Positions 17,501 to 24,332 of a stretch of 64,000 bases of DNA are shown piece after piece. Both the position numbers and the translations under genes were made by a program. The notes below the pieces were generated by a model. It had not been told where the DNA came from. It saw only the letters and a list, made by a program, of their open reading frames with translations, and did no database searches. Each line of letters starts with the position of its first letter. The stretch's first letter is position 1. Source of the DNA: Chloroflexota bacterium (GTDB lineage Bacteria; Chloroflexota; Anaerolineae; Anaerolineales; Villigracilaceae); NCBI GenBank assembly GCA_013388685.1, contig JACAET010000039.1, positions 1 to 64,000 on the forward strand, given 5' to 3'.

Positions 17501-20388
17501 GGCGTATAAACGGGTGTGTATGCGGGATAACCGTTCTCGTCCGTTTCCTTTTCCCAGCGCACCTGTTTGAACTGCGCCGTGAGCGTTTGATTGCCGGAGG
17601 GATTTCTCTCCCAATCCACCGTGTACACCTCGAACCCGATGGCTGTTTTCGCCGCGCCGATCCATTGATCGGGGTGCAAGCCGATGTAAAAATCGGCGGG
17701 GTGGACGGTCAATGCGCTGCGCGCGCTGACGGGCAAGCCGGTCTCGTCCATGGCGGTGACTTCCAGGGTGAGGACCTGGGGCGATTCGGACTTCGGGATG
17801 GCTGTCAGGCTGATGGACAGGGTCCCGCCTGCGGACGTCTGAGCCGTGCCTTCGTTGAGGAATCCGCCAAAGTAGCCGGAGTCGAAACCAGCCGGGGATC
17901 GGAATACCTCCAGCCAGCCCGTATCGATCAATCCGGTTCGATAGTTTGGGATGTGGAAATAGCCGGGTTTTGTATAGAGCGCCCATGTGACGTCTATATT
18001 GCCGGCGGGCGCGTCGAAGAAATAACGCGCATTGACATTCGCCTGTGCCGGGTCGCCCTGCTTGATCTCGTCGGAGGAGAACTCCGTGTTGAGGTTGATT
18101 TCGGGCTTGCGATATTCCGCCACCTGGAACGGAAGATAGAACTCCAGCACGCTGTTTTGGAAGGTGTAATTCCCCGGCACGGCGTCCTGCGAAAGTTCGA
18201 AGTGACCGCTGAACGTGCCGTACGGCGACAGTTGCGCGTTGATACTCGCCAGTTGTGTGCCTTGCCCGTCGTTCAAAATGATCGGCACGGAATTGACCGA
18301 CGGCAGTTCATAGCGCCCGTTGAACGCCTGACGCACAATGCCGCGGTAGTATACCGTCTGCCCGGGGCGGTAGATGGGACGGTCGGTGTACATGTAGATC
18401 TCGGTATGCGGAGCCTGCACGCGTTGCGAATAGCCGAAATCCCACGCGTTGATGCCCATATTCCAACGGCTGACCGCCCATCCGAAATTCGAGTCGCCCG
18501 GCGCGCCGAGCATGGCAAAGACCTGACCTTCGCGTCCGCCGATCTCCCCCTGCCACAACCCGTTTGAATCGGTCACGCCCGAAGCAAGGATGTTGCCTGC
18601 CTCGTCGTAGAGTGTGACCGGGGCGCCGGGCACCGGTGCCTGCGAAGGCAGGTCAACCGCCCAAATGAGCGCCTCTGTGGCGCCGAGTTTGAAGGTCAGG
18701 TTGACCTGGCTCGAAACGACAAAGGTGACATTCCTCGGCTCTGGTTGGAGTTGCGGGGATGCCAGGCTGACATAGTACAGGGCGGGCGGGAGTTGATTGT
18801 TCTCTTCCGCAAGCCGTAAGGTCACTTCGTTGAGCCGATTGGGAGGCAGGTTGAAGGTCTGCGGGTATACCGAAGGCTCTGTCGGTGCATAGGTCTGCTG
18901 GAGATCGTACGAATTCTGGAGCGTGAAAAAATCCTGCAGGGACAGGGGGGCAACAGTGAGTTCCGCCTCCTGTACGTTCATGGCATTTCCGTAGAGCATG
19001 GGATTGTCGGGGCGCACAAAGACGGGCGGCGCGGCGGATTGTTTTATGAACAGCGTGGGAGACATCGGTGGGGTGCGGACGTTCAGAACGAACGGCGCGC
19101 CCAGCGATTGCCCCCACTGGTCACTCAGCTGTTCCGATAACTCGATCACATAATCGGTGTCCGGGTTGAAACTGCCGAACAAAGAGAGATTCACGCCATC
19201 CACGACCGTATCGAGATTTTCCACGTTGGGGGTAATGGTCACAAAGTTTTCGGTCTCGTTCGGCGCCAGCGGCGCTGTAAACGTAAAGCTGGTGGAGCCG
19301 TAATTGATTTCGGTTGAACTTACCGCGAAGTTCCCATATGTGCGCAGTACCGTGCCGTAGGCATCGCCGAGGATCATTCCGCCTTTTGATTTCGCCCCCG
19401 CGCCTAGGTTCAACGTGTATCCCGTTCCGCGTGACAGCGGTCGTTCAGGGACAAAGGTCAGAACCGTATCGTCTTCATTCCATGTGTACGCGCCGTTGAC
19501 CGAGCCCTCCGGTCCGCTCAGCAGGAAGTTCAACTGCGCGCTTTGCCGGTCCATCGGCTGGTTGAAGGTCAGTTTGATCTCCGGATTGGGCGGGATGGGA
19601 TGATCAGGGGACGGACTGACGGAGACGACGCGCGGGCGCGAGGTGACGAACTTCCACGCGTTGATCACGCCTGGATCCAAACCGACGCCCGTCTCTGTTT
19701 TCAGGTTTGCGTTTATGCTGACGGTGTATTCTGTGCCTCCCAGCATGGCCGGTTCGGGATAAAAAACGTAGGTGCTGGTGTTGATCCACTCGCTGCGTCC
19801 CTCCAGGGCTGGCGTCACGTTGAAGGCGGGCGGCAGGGAAGACGCCTCCGCGCCAAGCGGCACAACCGGCTGGTTGAACGAAACCGCTATGGCCGCGTCC
19901 ACCTCCACGTCGGTGGTGTTGGCTTTGGGGAGCAGGTTGGTCGCGCGCAGATAATCCGCAACGATAAAGGAGAGTTGAATGGGTTGCGCAGCGCCAAACC
20001 CGCTGGCGGCTTGGATGGAGTTGGCGAGGACGATGTTCAGTTTGGAATTGGGCGTGTAGGGCTGGGCGGGGGTGAAGACCAGCGTGGCGTCGTCGCTCCA
20101 CGAGAACGTGCCTTCGGGCAGTCCGCTCAGGGCGGATTCGACGGAGGCTTTGTTCATTTCCTGATTAAAGTAGAAGGTAATGGGACTCAAATGCCCGATG
20201 ACCGTATCGGGAGGCGGGTCCGTTTCGATGAGCGCAGGCGGATACGCCTGGCGGATGGCGGTGGGAGATTCGGTCGTTGGGGTTGGGGCAATGAAACTTG
20301 GCAGGGTGGGGGCGCCGCCGCAGGATGCGAGGAGCAGGCTGGCGAGGAGGATGCAGTTCAATACAGGCGCGAAGCGGATTCTCGTCAT
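14566..20388 (-). CDS. Bacterial alpha-2-macroglobulin-like lipoprotein without thioester
   Basis: 1940 aa. A signal peptide with lipobox LLASC (near residue 23) anchors it to the membrane. Three Ig-like Big_5-type domains (about 52-350) precede macroglobulin domains; YTDRPIYRPGQ near 671 is the hallmark MG2 strand, and a Gly-rich stretch (PGGMGGGGSDEAP) sits around residue 1205. From about 1430 comes the helical thioester-domain region, and the C-terminus resembles the receptor-binding MG domain. In this family a CxEQ thioester traps attacking proteases. Here the matching place reads PPYSISAEASLS, with S1443 for Cys and A1446 for Gln, so no thioester can form. Cells usually pair this protein with PBP1C; none is adjacent. 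A palindromic repeat is embedded near residue 1790. Role inferred: protease trapping or surface protection without covalent capture. Confidence 0.88.
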   Translation of the reverse strand: MTRIRFAPVLNCILLASLLLASCGGAPTLPSFIAPTPTTESPTAIRQAYPPALIETDPPPDTVIGHLSPITFYFNQEMNKASVESALSGLPEGTFSWSDDATLVFTPAQPYTPNSKLNIVLANSIQAASGFGAAQPIQLSFIVADYLRATNLLPKANTTDVEVDAAIAVSFNQPVVPLGAEASSLPPAFNVTPALEGRSEWINTSTYVFYPEPAMLGGTEYTVSINANLKTETGVGLDPGVINAWKFVTSRPRVVSVSPSPDHPIPPNPEIKLTFNQPMDRQSAQLNFLLSGPEGSVNGAYTWNEDDTVLTFVPERPLSRGTGYTLNLGAGAKSKGGMILGDAYGTVLRTYGNFAVSSTEINYGSTSFTFTAPLAPNETENFVTITPNVENLDTVVDGVNLSLFGSFNPDTDYVIELSEQLSDQWGQSLGAPFVLNVRTPPMSPTLFIKQSAAPPVFVRPDNPMLYGNAMNVQEAELTVAPLSLQDFFTLQNSYDLQQTYAPTEPSVYPQTFNLPPNRLNEVTLRLAEENNQLPPALYYVSLASPQLQPEPRNVTFVVSSQVNLTFKLGATEALIWAVDLPSQAPVPGAPVTLYDEAGNILASGVTDSNGLWQGEIGGREGQVFAMLGAPGDSNFGWAVSRWNMGINAWDFGYSQRVQAPHTEIYMYTDRPIYRPGQTVYYRGIVRQAFNGRYELPSVNSVPIILNDGQGTQLASINAQLSPYGTFSGHFELSQDAVPGNYTFQNSVLEFYLPFQVAEYRKPEINLNTEFSSDEIKQGDPAQANVNARYFFDAPAGNIDVTWALYTKPGYFHIPNYRTGLIDTGWLEVFRSPAGFDSGYFGGFLNEGTAQTSAGGTLSISLTAIPKSESPQVLTLEVTAMDETGLPVSARSALTVHPADFYIGLHPDQWIGAAKTAIGFEVYTVDWERNPSGNQTLTAQFKQVRWEKETDENGYPAYTPVYTPVSSSNLVTGADGRARLSFIPPNPGTYMLDVSGAGARSQVLVWVGGEGSASWPDLPNQRIELTADRESYNAGDTAKIFIPNPFAANALALVTVERGVISKAEVVALEGSGAEYALPITDAEAPNVYVSVTVLGQGNDFRQGLINLPVAPEAQELKVQLFSNPSEAGPRDQVTFDVVVTDHNDQPVQGEFSLSVVDLATLALADSNAEDILPAYYSDQPLGIETGLSLAAYSGRNVLEPGGMGGGGSDEAPFVREDFPDTAYWNPSLITNAEGRSQVTMTLPDSLTTWQVDVRGVTMDTKVGQAETRIVSTKPLLIRPVTPRFLVSGDHVLMAAVVNNNTDNRLSVSVNIQSDGFVLDNPESATRNFEISPRAQARVEWWGTAALAETADLVFSVTTGGTPSLQDSARPVWGKLPILQYSAPQAFVTGGVLRGAASQQEVISLPRTFTPGEGTGLSVELSPSLAGSLLSALEAMEIPPYSISAEASLSYLLPNIEVHRALNNSGLSDPALSERVETNLNASVSRLQSLQNADGGWKWWGMGEKSDPYVSAYVLFGLSRAQAIGASVSKDTLARAIAYLQEAQTDITPNTTGAELDEAAFIQFVLSETGVADQVRAASLYDARDRMSPASRALLALVIYRINPADPRVRELVTTLEAGAIRSASSAHWETQPENIRQRGSPLYTTSIVLYILSQVDPANQIVLDAVRYLMAHRNARGLWNPGYENAWAAIALNEAMVGLGDLRSDFAFNAALNGNPLTSGDVNGIQLAPLKANVPLELLSPDSPNLLTIQREDGLGRLFYNIVLKVNRPVQDVKPLNAGMGIERTYCRSERSEAQTKTCTPLSALQLAPDKQITAQLTLTLPNDMYYVMVEDHIPGGMEVLNRDLKTSRRGSDSTGAQIQFKGEDPFADGWGWWLFNEPQIHDESILFTADYLPAGTYVLTYTLIPVQAGEYRVLPARAWQAFFPEVQGTSAGALFEIVP
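15002..15026. repeat. Palindromic repeat inside the macroglobulin coding region
   Basis: GTCTG at 15002-15006 pairs with CAGAC at 15020-15024 around a (CTTCG)n-like core. In the protein frame it reads RSERSEAQTK, a peptide typical of dispersed palindromic repeats that have entered genes. The insertion keeps the frame and adds two cysteines (YC...TC) to an otherwise cysteine-poor protein. Confidence 0.55.
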
Positions 20389-20425
20389 AGATTCTCAATG
20401 GTACATGAGGTCATCATCCGCCGTC

Positions 20426-20455
20426 ATTATACACTTGACGGGACAGGCGAATCAA
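20426..20455 (-). promoter_or_regulatory. Promoter of the macroglobulin gene
   Basis: Minus strand: -35 TTGATT (20450-20455), 18-bp spacer, -10 TATAAT (20426-20431); start about 31 nt before the ATG. The -35 box uses the T tract of the upstream gene's terminator. Confidence 0.7.
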
Positions 20456-20481
20456 AAAGGACGCGGTCACGCGTCCTTTTT
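20454..20481 (-). terminator. Terminator of the DsbA-like gene
   Basis: A perfect 12-bp stem (AAAAAGGACGCG and its complement) with loop GTCA, followed on the minus strand by TTTTTGATT. It begins 8 bp after the stop codon of the gene at 20489-21238. Confidence 0.9.
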
Positions 20482-20488
20482 GTGGGTT

Positions 20489-21238
20489 TTACTCTCCCGT
20501 TCCGGCATTGACGACTGCATCCACCGCCACCGCAATCTCCTGGAAGGATGCAATCTTTCCGAGTTCGCCCACCCTGACGCCGTTGACATAGACGGTCGGC
20601 GTGCCGCTGACGTTCAGTTCGCCGGCGAGGTCGAAATCAGCCTGGATCAGGTCTTTGAATTTGTTGGCGCTGAAGCAGGCTTCGAAGGCATCCATGTCGA
20701 GGTTGATGGCTTCCGCCATGGCGGTCAGGCGGCGGTCGCTCAGGTTGCCGATGTTTTCGCCGTTCCAGTTGGCATATAACACCGCCTTCATCTCCCAGAA
20801 TTTGCCCTGTTCGTTGGCGCACATGGCGGCATTGGCGGCCTGGTCGGATTCGCCGCCGCTGCTTACGCCCATGCCGTCAATGAAGGGATAATGACGATAG
20901 ACGAGACGCGCCTTGCCCGTCTTAACCAGATATTCGACGATGAGCGGTTCGATACTGTCTGAGAAGAACTGGCAGGCTGGGCATTGGAAATCCTCGAACA
21001 CCTCAATCACCGCGGGGGCATTGGGGTCTCCCAGACTCAATCCGTCCGGGTTGGGCAGTTCTTTCACTTCCGGAACGATGATATCGTCAATGGTGGTAAA
21101 TTGGGACCAGATGAACGCCACCACCACCAGCAGGGCGCCTGCGGTGATCAAGCCGATGGTGAACAGGCGGTTTTTCATCGTATCTTTTCGTATTTTCTCG
21201 CGCCGTTCCTGGCGCTTGCTTTTCTTCTCGACGGACAT
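20489..21238 (-). CDS. Membrane-anchored DsbA-family thioredoxin-fold protein
   Basis: 249 aa. A positively charged N-terminus (KKSKRQERREKIRK) and one membrane helix (about 25-44) put the thioredoxin domain outside the cytoplasm. The active site is CPAC (C86, C89) in FEDFQCPACQFF; the cis-proline loop is SGTPTVYVNG. A second Cys pair (MCANEQ and EACFS) could be a structural disulfide, as in BdbD/DsbA-like oxidases. It probably forms or shuffles disulfides in exported proteins. The ATG at 21238 is chosen for its AAGGAG site 8 nt upstream. A strong terminator follows it, so it does not share a transcript with the macroglobulin gene. Confidence 0.88.
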   Translation of the reverse strand: MSVEKKSKRQERREKIRKDTMKNRLFTIGLITAGALLVVVAFIWSQFTTIDDIIVPEVKELPNPDGLSLGDPNAPAVIEVFEDFQCPACQFFSDSIEPLIVEYLVKTGKARLVYRHYPFIDGMGVSSGGESDQAANAAMCANEQGKFWEMKAVLYANWNGENIGNLSDRRLTAMAEAINLDMDAFEACFSANKFKDLIQADFDLAGELNVSGTPTVYVNGVRVGELGKIASFQEIAVAVDAVVNAGTGE

Positions 21239-21307
21239 GAAAGGAACTCCTTTTGCTAATGTTGGTTTAAATTTTCCCATGCCCAAAAGTTTTTGTCTAG
21301 GAAAAGG

Positions 21308-22276
21308 TTAGGGGGGATTAAGGTTGGGATGTTTGACGGTTCGCGATTCCCACCTTGCATATACCGCCTGGGATAACAGCCTGCCCGCGCTTTGTTCGCG
21401 CGTGACCAGTTCGCCCATTTCGATTTTCCCGCCAAAACTTTTCATCATATCGTCCAACGCCTGCGCCGCATGGATCGCCGACGCGCGCACCGCGTAGAGT
21501 GTTGTAACGATGAATAAGGGATTCTCGCTCAAACAGGCCCGGCACGTTTCCAGCAGACTTGGCAGCGATTTATACACCTCCCATACCTCGCCCTTCGGTC
21601 CGCGCCCGAATTTGGGCGGGTCGAGGATAATCCCGTCGTATTTGACTCCCCGCCTCGCCTCCCGCTGGACGAATTTCACCGCATCGTCCACAATCCAGCG
21701 GACGGGGCGCTCTGTCAGCCGGGATAACGCCTGATTTTCGCGCGCCCAACCCACAGATTTTTTAGAAGCGTCCACGTGAGTCACTTTGGCTCCAGCCGAC
21801 GCAGCGGCGAGGGTGGCGAGTCCCGTGTATCCAAACAGATTCAAAACGTTCACTTCGCGCTTTGCATTGACAATCAACTGGCTGAACCAGTCCCAGTGCG
21901 CGGCAACCTCCGGAAAAACGCCAAGATGACGCCCGGGAGTCGTCATTGCCCAAAACTTCAGCCATCTTTCTCCTTGCAGGAGAGGGTATTTCATTTCCCA
22001 CTTTGTTTCTATCTTTCTCTTCAATTCCCAATGACCGCCGCTTTCCTCCCCGCTTGGAATGAACACGGCATCGGCGTTTTTCCATTCTGAGGTCAGGGCA
22101 GGTTTCCACATCGCCTGAGACTCAGGACGCATAAAAACATACCTGCCGAAGCGTTCCAGCTTTTGCCCGTCGCCGCTATCGAGCAGGGCATAATCTTCCC
22201 AACGCGGGGATTCGAGAAAAGAGAAGGAGGAAGTCCTAGAAGGTAGGACATTGGAGGGAGGCGAAAATTGTTCCAA
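21308..22276 (-). CDS. RlmI-like class I SAM-dependent methyltransferase
   Basis: 322 aa. The SAM site is LNLFGYTGLATLAAASAGA with the ribose-binding acidic strand VTHVDASKKS, and the catalytic motif is DPPKFGRGPKGE. These match the YccW/RlmI group of 23S rRNA m5C methyltransferases, although the N-terminal PUA domain of RlmI is not recognisable; the RNA target is therefore uncertain. The start is probably the TTG at 22276, because no ATG or GTG lies near the beginning of the conserved region. It is divergent from mraZ, and the mraZ -35 box lies only 6 bp from this start. Confidence 0.82.
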   Translation of the reverse strand: MEQFSPPSNVLPSRTSSFSFLESPRWEDYALLDSGDGQKLERFGRYVFMRPESQAMWKPALTSEWKNADAVFIPSGEESGGHWELKRKIETKWEMKYPLLQGERWLKFWAMTTPGRHLGVFPEVAAHWDWFSQLIVNAKREVNVLNLFGYTGLATLAAASAGAKVTHVDASKKSVGWARENQALSRLTERPVRWIVDDAVKFVQREARRGVKYDGIILDPPKFGRGPKGEVWEVYKSLPSLLETCRACLSENPLFIVTTLYAVRASAIHAAQALDDMMKSFGGKIEMGELVTREQSAGRLLSQAVYARWESRTVKHPNLNPP

Positions 22277-22281
22277 ATTAC

Positions 22282-22309
22282 TTGATTTTTCCTTTGAAAA
22301 GGTTATAAT
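22282..22309 (+). promoter_or_regulatory. dcw cluster promoter (PmraZ)
   Basis: -35 TTGATT (22282-22287), 16-bp spacer, -10 TATAAT (22304-22309). The MraZ-type repeats begin at the next base, so the start site falls inside the operator. Confidence 0.85.
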
Positions 22310-22339
22310 GTGGTAAGAAGTGGTAGAAAGTGGTAGAAA
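22310..22339 (+). promoter_or_regulatory. Probable MraZ operator: three 10-bp direct repeats
   Basis: Three head-to-tail copies of GTGGTARGAA/GTGGTAGAAA at 22310, 22320 and 22330, exactly 10 bp apart and hence on one face of the helix. MraZ is a ring-shaped AbrB-like regulator known to bind tandem GTGG/TGGG-type repeats upstream of its own gene. Overlap with the transcription start predicts autorepression. Confidence 0.85.
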
Positions 22340-22347
22340 TTAGCAGG

Positions 22348-22366
22348 ACGCCGGTTGCGCCGGCGT
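22348..22366 (+). other. Small hairpin in the mraZ leader
   Basis: ACGCCGG and CCGGCGT pair around a 5-nt loop, 29 nt before the mraZ start codon, in the untranslated leader. There is no T run, so it is not a terminator; it may stabilise the mRNA. Confidence 0.4.
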
Positions 22367-22394
22367 TCATCCATTAAAAGGCAGTATAGCACAA

Positions 22395-22844
22395 ATGTTC
22401 TTGGGTCAGTTCCAGCACACTCTCGATGACAAAGGACGCCTGATGGTTCCGGCGCGTTATCGTGACTTGCTGGCGGCTGGCGCCTACATCACTCAGGGCT
22501 TCGATAAATGCCTGATGGTGCTGACCGAAGCCCACTTCAACGAGGTCTATGCCATCCTCAACGGCTTGAACATGGCAGACCCCTCCGCCCGTATGCTGCG
22601 CCGCCTCATCCTCTCCAATGCCTATCCTGTGGAGGTGGACAAAGTCGGGCGCATCCTTGTTCCGCAAAACCTGCGCGAATTTCTCGGCGTGGCGAGCGGC
22701 GAATTGATCGTGGCAGGGCAGGGCGAATACTTCGAAGTGTGGACGCCCGCCGAGTGGAAGGCTCAAATGGACAACCTGCACGACGTGGAAGCCAATGCCC
22801 AGCGCTTTGCCACACTTAACCTGGCAAAAGGCTCTGGAGCGTAG
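22395..22844 (+). CDS. mraZ: Transcriptional regulator MraZ
   Basis: 149 aa, the standard length. Two SpoVT/AbrB-type half domains: MFLGQFQHTLDDKGRLMVPARYR at the start and SNAYPVEVDKVGRILVPQNLRE in the second half, each with the DxxGR...P core. MraZ oligomerises and binds repeats at its own promoter to limit dcw transcription. The matching repeats lie 55 bp upstream. Its position as first gene of the dcw cluster is conserved across bacteria. The ribosome site is poor (AAAGGCAG, about 12 nt upstream). Confidence 0.97.
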   Translation: MFLGQFQHTLDDKGRLMVPARYRDLLAAGAYITQGFDKCLMVLTEAHFNEVYAILNGLNMADPSARMLRRLILSNAYPVEVDKVGRILVPQNLREFLGVASGELIVAGQGEYFEVWTPAEWKAQMDNLHDVEANAQRFATLNLAKGSGA

Positions 22845-22901
22845 CGCGCAGCCCTCACCTGCGCTGCTTGCCGACGGCGTGAAAGAACGCCTTCTGCGCC
22901 A

Positions 22902-23825
22902 ATGAACGACACACCGCACCAACCCGTACTTTACAAAGAGATTATACACGCGTTGCAACCCAGGCGAGGCGGGCGCTATGTGGATGGAACTCTCGGCGCG
23001 GGCGGGCATGCCCGCGGAATTTTGGAGGCGTGTGCGCCAGATGGGCAACTGCTCGGTCTCGATGTGGACCCGCAGGCGCTGGAGACCGCTCGTAAGACCT
23101 TGGCTCCTTACGAGGGTCGCTTTCATCTGGCGCAAGCCTCCTACACGACTCTTTCCGCCCAACTCCAGCGCCTCGACTGGGATGAGGTGGACGGCATCCT
23201 CCTCGACCTGGGCGCCTCCTCGATGCAGTTCGATACGCCGGAGCGCGGTTTCTCCTTCCAGCACGACGCTCCGCTCGATATGCGCTTCGACCCGCGCGCT
23301 CCGCGAACCGCCGCCGACATCGTAAACGGGTATTCAGAACGGGAACTGGCTGACCTGCTCTACGAATACGGCGAGGAACGGGACGCCCGCAAGATTGCCC
23401 GCGCCATCGTGCGCGCCAGACCGCTTCACACCACCCGGCAACTGGTCGCTGTCATCGAAGCCGTCTCTCCCCGACGAGGCGAACGCCTCCACCCCGCCAC
23501 GCGGACGTTCCAGGCGCTGCGCATTGCCGTCAATGACGAACTGTCAGCGGTGAAGGCGGCGCTTCCGCAGGCAGTGGCAGGCTTGAGGTCTGGCGGAAGA
23601 CTCGCGGTGATCTCCTTTCACTCGCTGGAAGACCGCATCATCAAGGAATTCCTTCGCGAGCAAAGCCGTGACCTCATCAACCCGCCGTACGAAAGAATTT
23701 ACAAAGAGGAACGCCAGGCAACGCTGAAAGAAATCAATCGAAAACCGATCACGCCCTCGGAGGAAGAGATTCGGAACAATCCGAGAGCGCGCAGTGCGAA
23801 ACTTCGCATTGCCGAAAAGCTGTAA
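22902..23825 (+). CDS. rsmH: 16S rRNA (cytosine-1402-N4)-methyltransferase
   Basis: 307 aa. N4-methylates C1402 of 16S rRNA in the P site. The SAM loop is VDGTLGAGGHARGIL near residue 28, followed by LLGLDVDP; LDLGASSMQFDTPERGFSF and VISFHSLEDRIIK are the family's other signature blocks, and the C-terminal NPRARSAKLRIAEK is standard. The gene begins 57 bp after mraZ, as in most dcw clusters. Confidence 0.97.
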   Translation: MNDTPHQPVLYKEIIHALQPRRGGRYVDGTLGAGGHARGILEACAPDGQLLGLDVDPQALETARKTLAPYEGRFHLAQASYTTLSAQLQRLDWDEVDGILLDLGASSMQFDTPERGFSFQHDAPLDMRFDPRAPRTAADIVNGYSERELADLLYEYGEERDARKIARAIVRARPLHTTRQLVAVIEAVSPRRGERLHPATRTFQALRIAVNDELSAVKAALPQAVAGLRSGGRLAVISFHSLEDRIIKEFLREQSRDLINPPYERIYKEERQATLKEINRKPITPSEEEIRNNPRARSAKLRIAEKL

Positions 23826-23876
23826 CGCCGAATGAATTCGGCGCTAGCGACCCATCGCCCAAGTATAAAGGTCGTC

Positions 23877-24332
23877 ATGCAGGCTTCACAAATCATCCAT
23901 GCATATAAGCAGGCGCCCTGGCGGGTTCAACGCCAGTATGTTGCCGCGTCCTTGCTTGCCTTGGTTGTGCTGGCGCTGGTGGCGGCTCTCTACCTCGATG
24001 TGACCTCGCGTACCGCCCTGGCAGGGCGTGAGATCCAGGAACTGCGCGGACAGATCGTGGTCTTGCAACGCTCCAATGCCGACCTGGAGACCGAACTTGC
24101 AGACCTGACCTCCTCCGCCGTGATGCAACAACGCGCCCTCCAGCTGGGTTATCGTCCCTTAAAGCCCGGCGAATTGGAATACATTTTTGTGCCGGGGTAT
24201 GTTGCTCCCGAGCCGGATATTCTGCTCGCGGCGGTGGATGCACCTCTCCAGCCCAACCCGCTTCCCGATGTGTATTCGCAATCGCTGCTCGAGTGGCTGG
24301 ATGAACGCCTGAAATCGGGAGGCGTTCGATGA
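23877..24332 (+). CDS. ftsL: FtsL-like division protein
   Basis: 151 aa. One membrane helix (around residues 24-44) is followed by a coiled coil (REIQELRGQIVVLQRSNADLETELADL) and a short extracytoplasmic tail. Size, topology and position between rsmH and ftsI identify it as the FtsL equivalent, which with FtsQ and FtsB-type partners recruits and activates FtsWI. Sequence identity to known FtsL is low, as is usual. The ATG at 23877 (AAAGG upstream) is preferred over 23832. It overlaps ftsI by four bases (ATGA). Confidence 0.75.
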   Translation: MQASQIIHAYKQAPWRVQRQYVAASLLALVVLALVAALYLDVTSRTALAGREIQELRGQIVVLQRSNADLETELADLTSSAVMQQRALQLGYRPLKPGELEYIFVPGYVAPEPDILLAAVDAPLQPNPLPDVYSQSLLEWLDERLKSGGVR

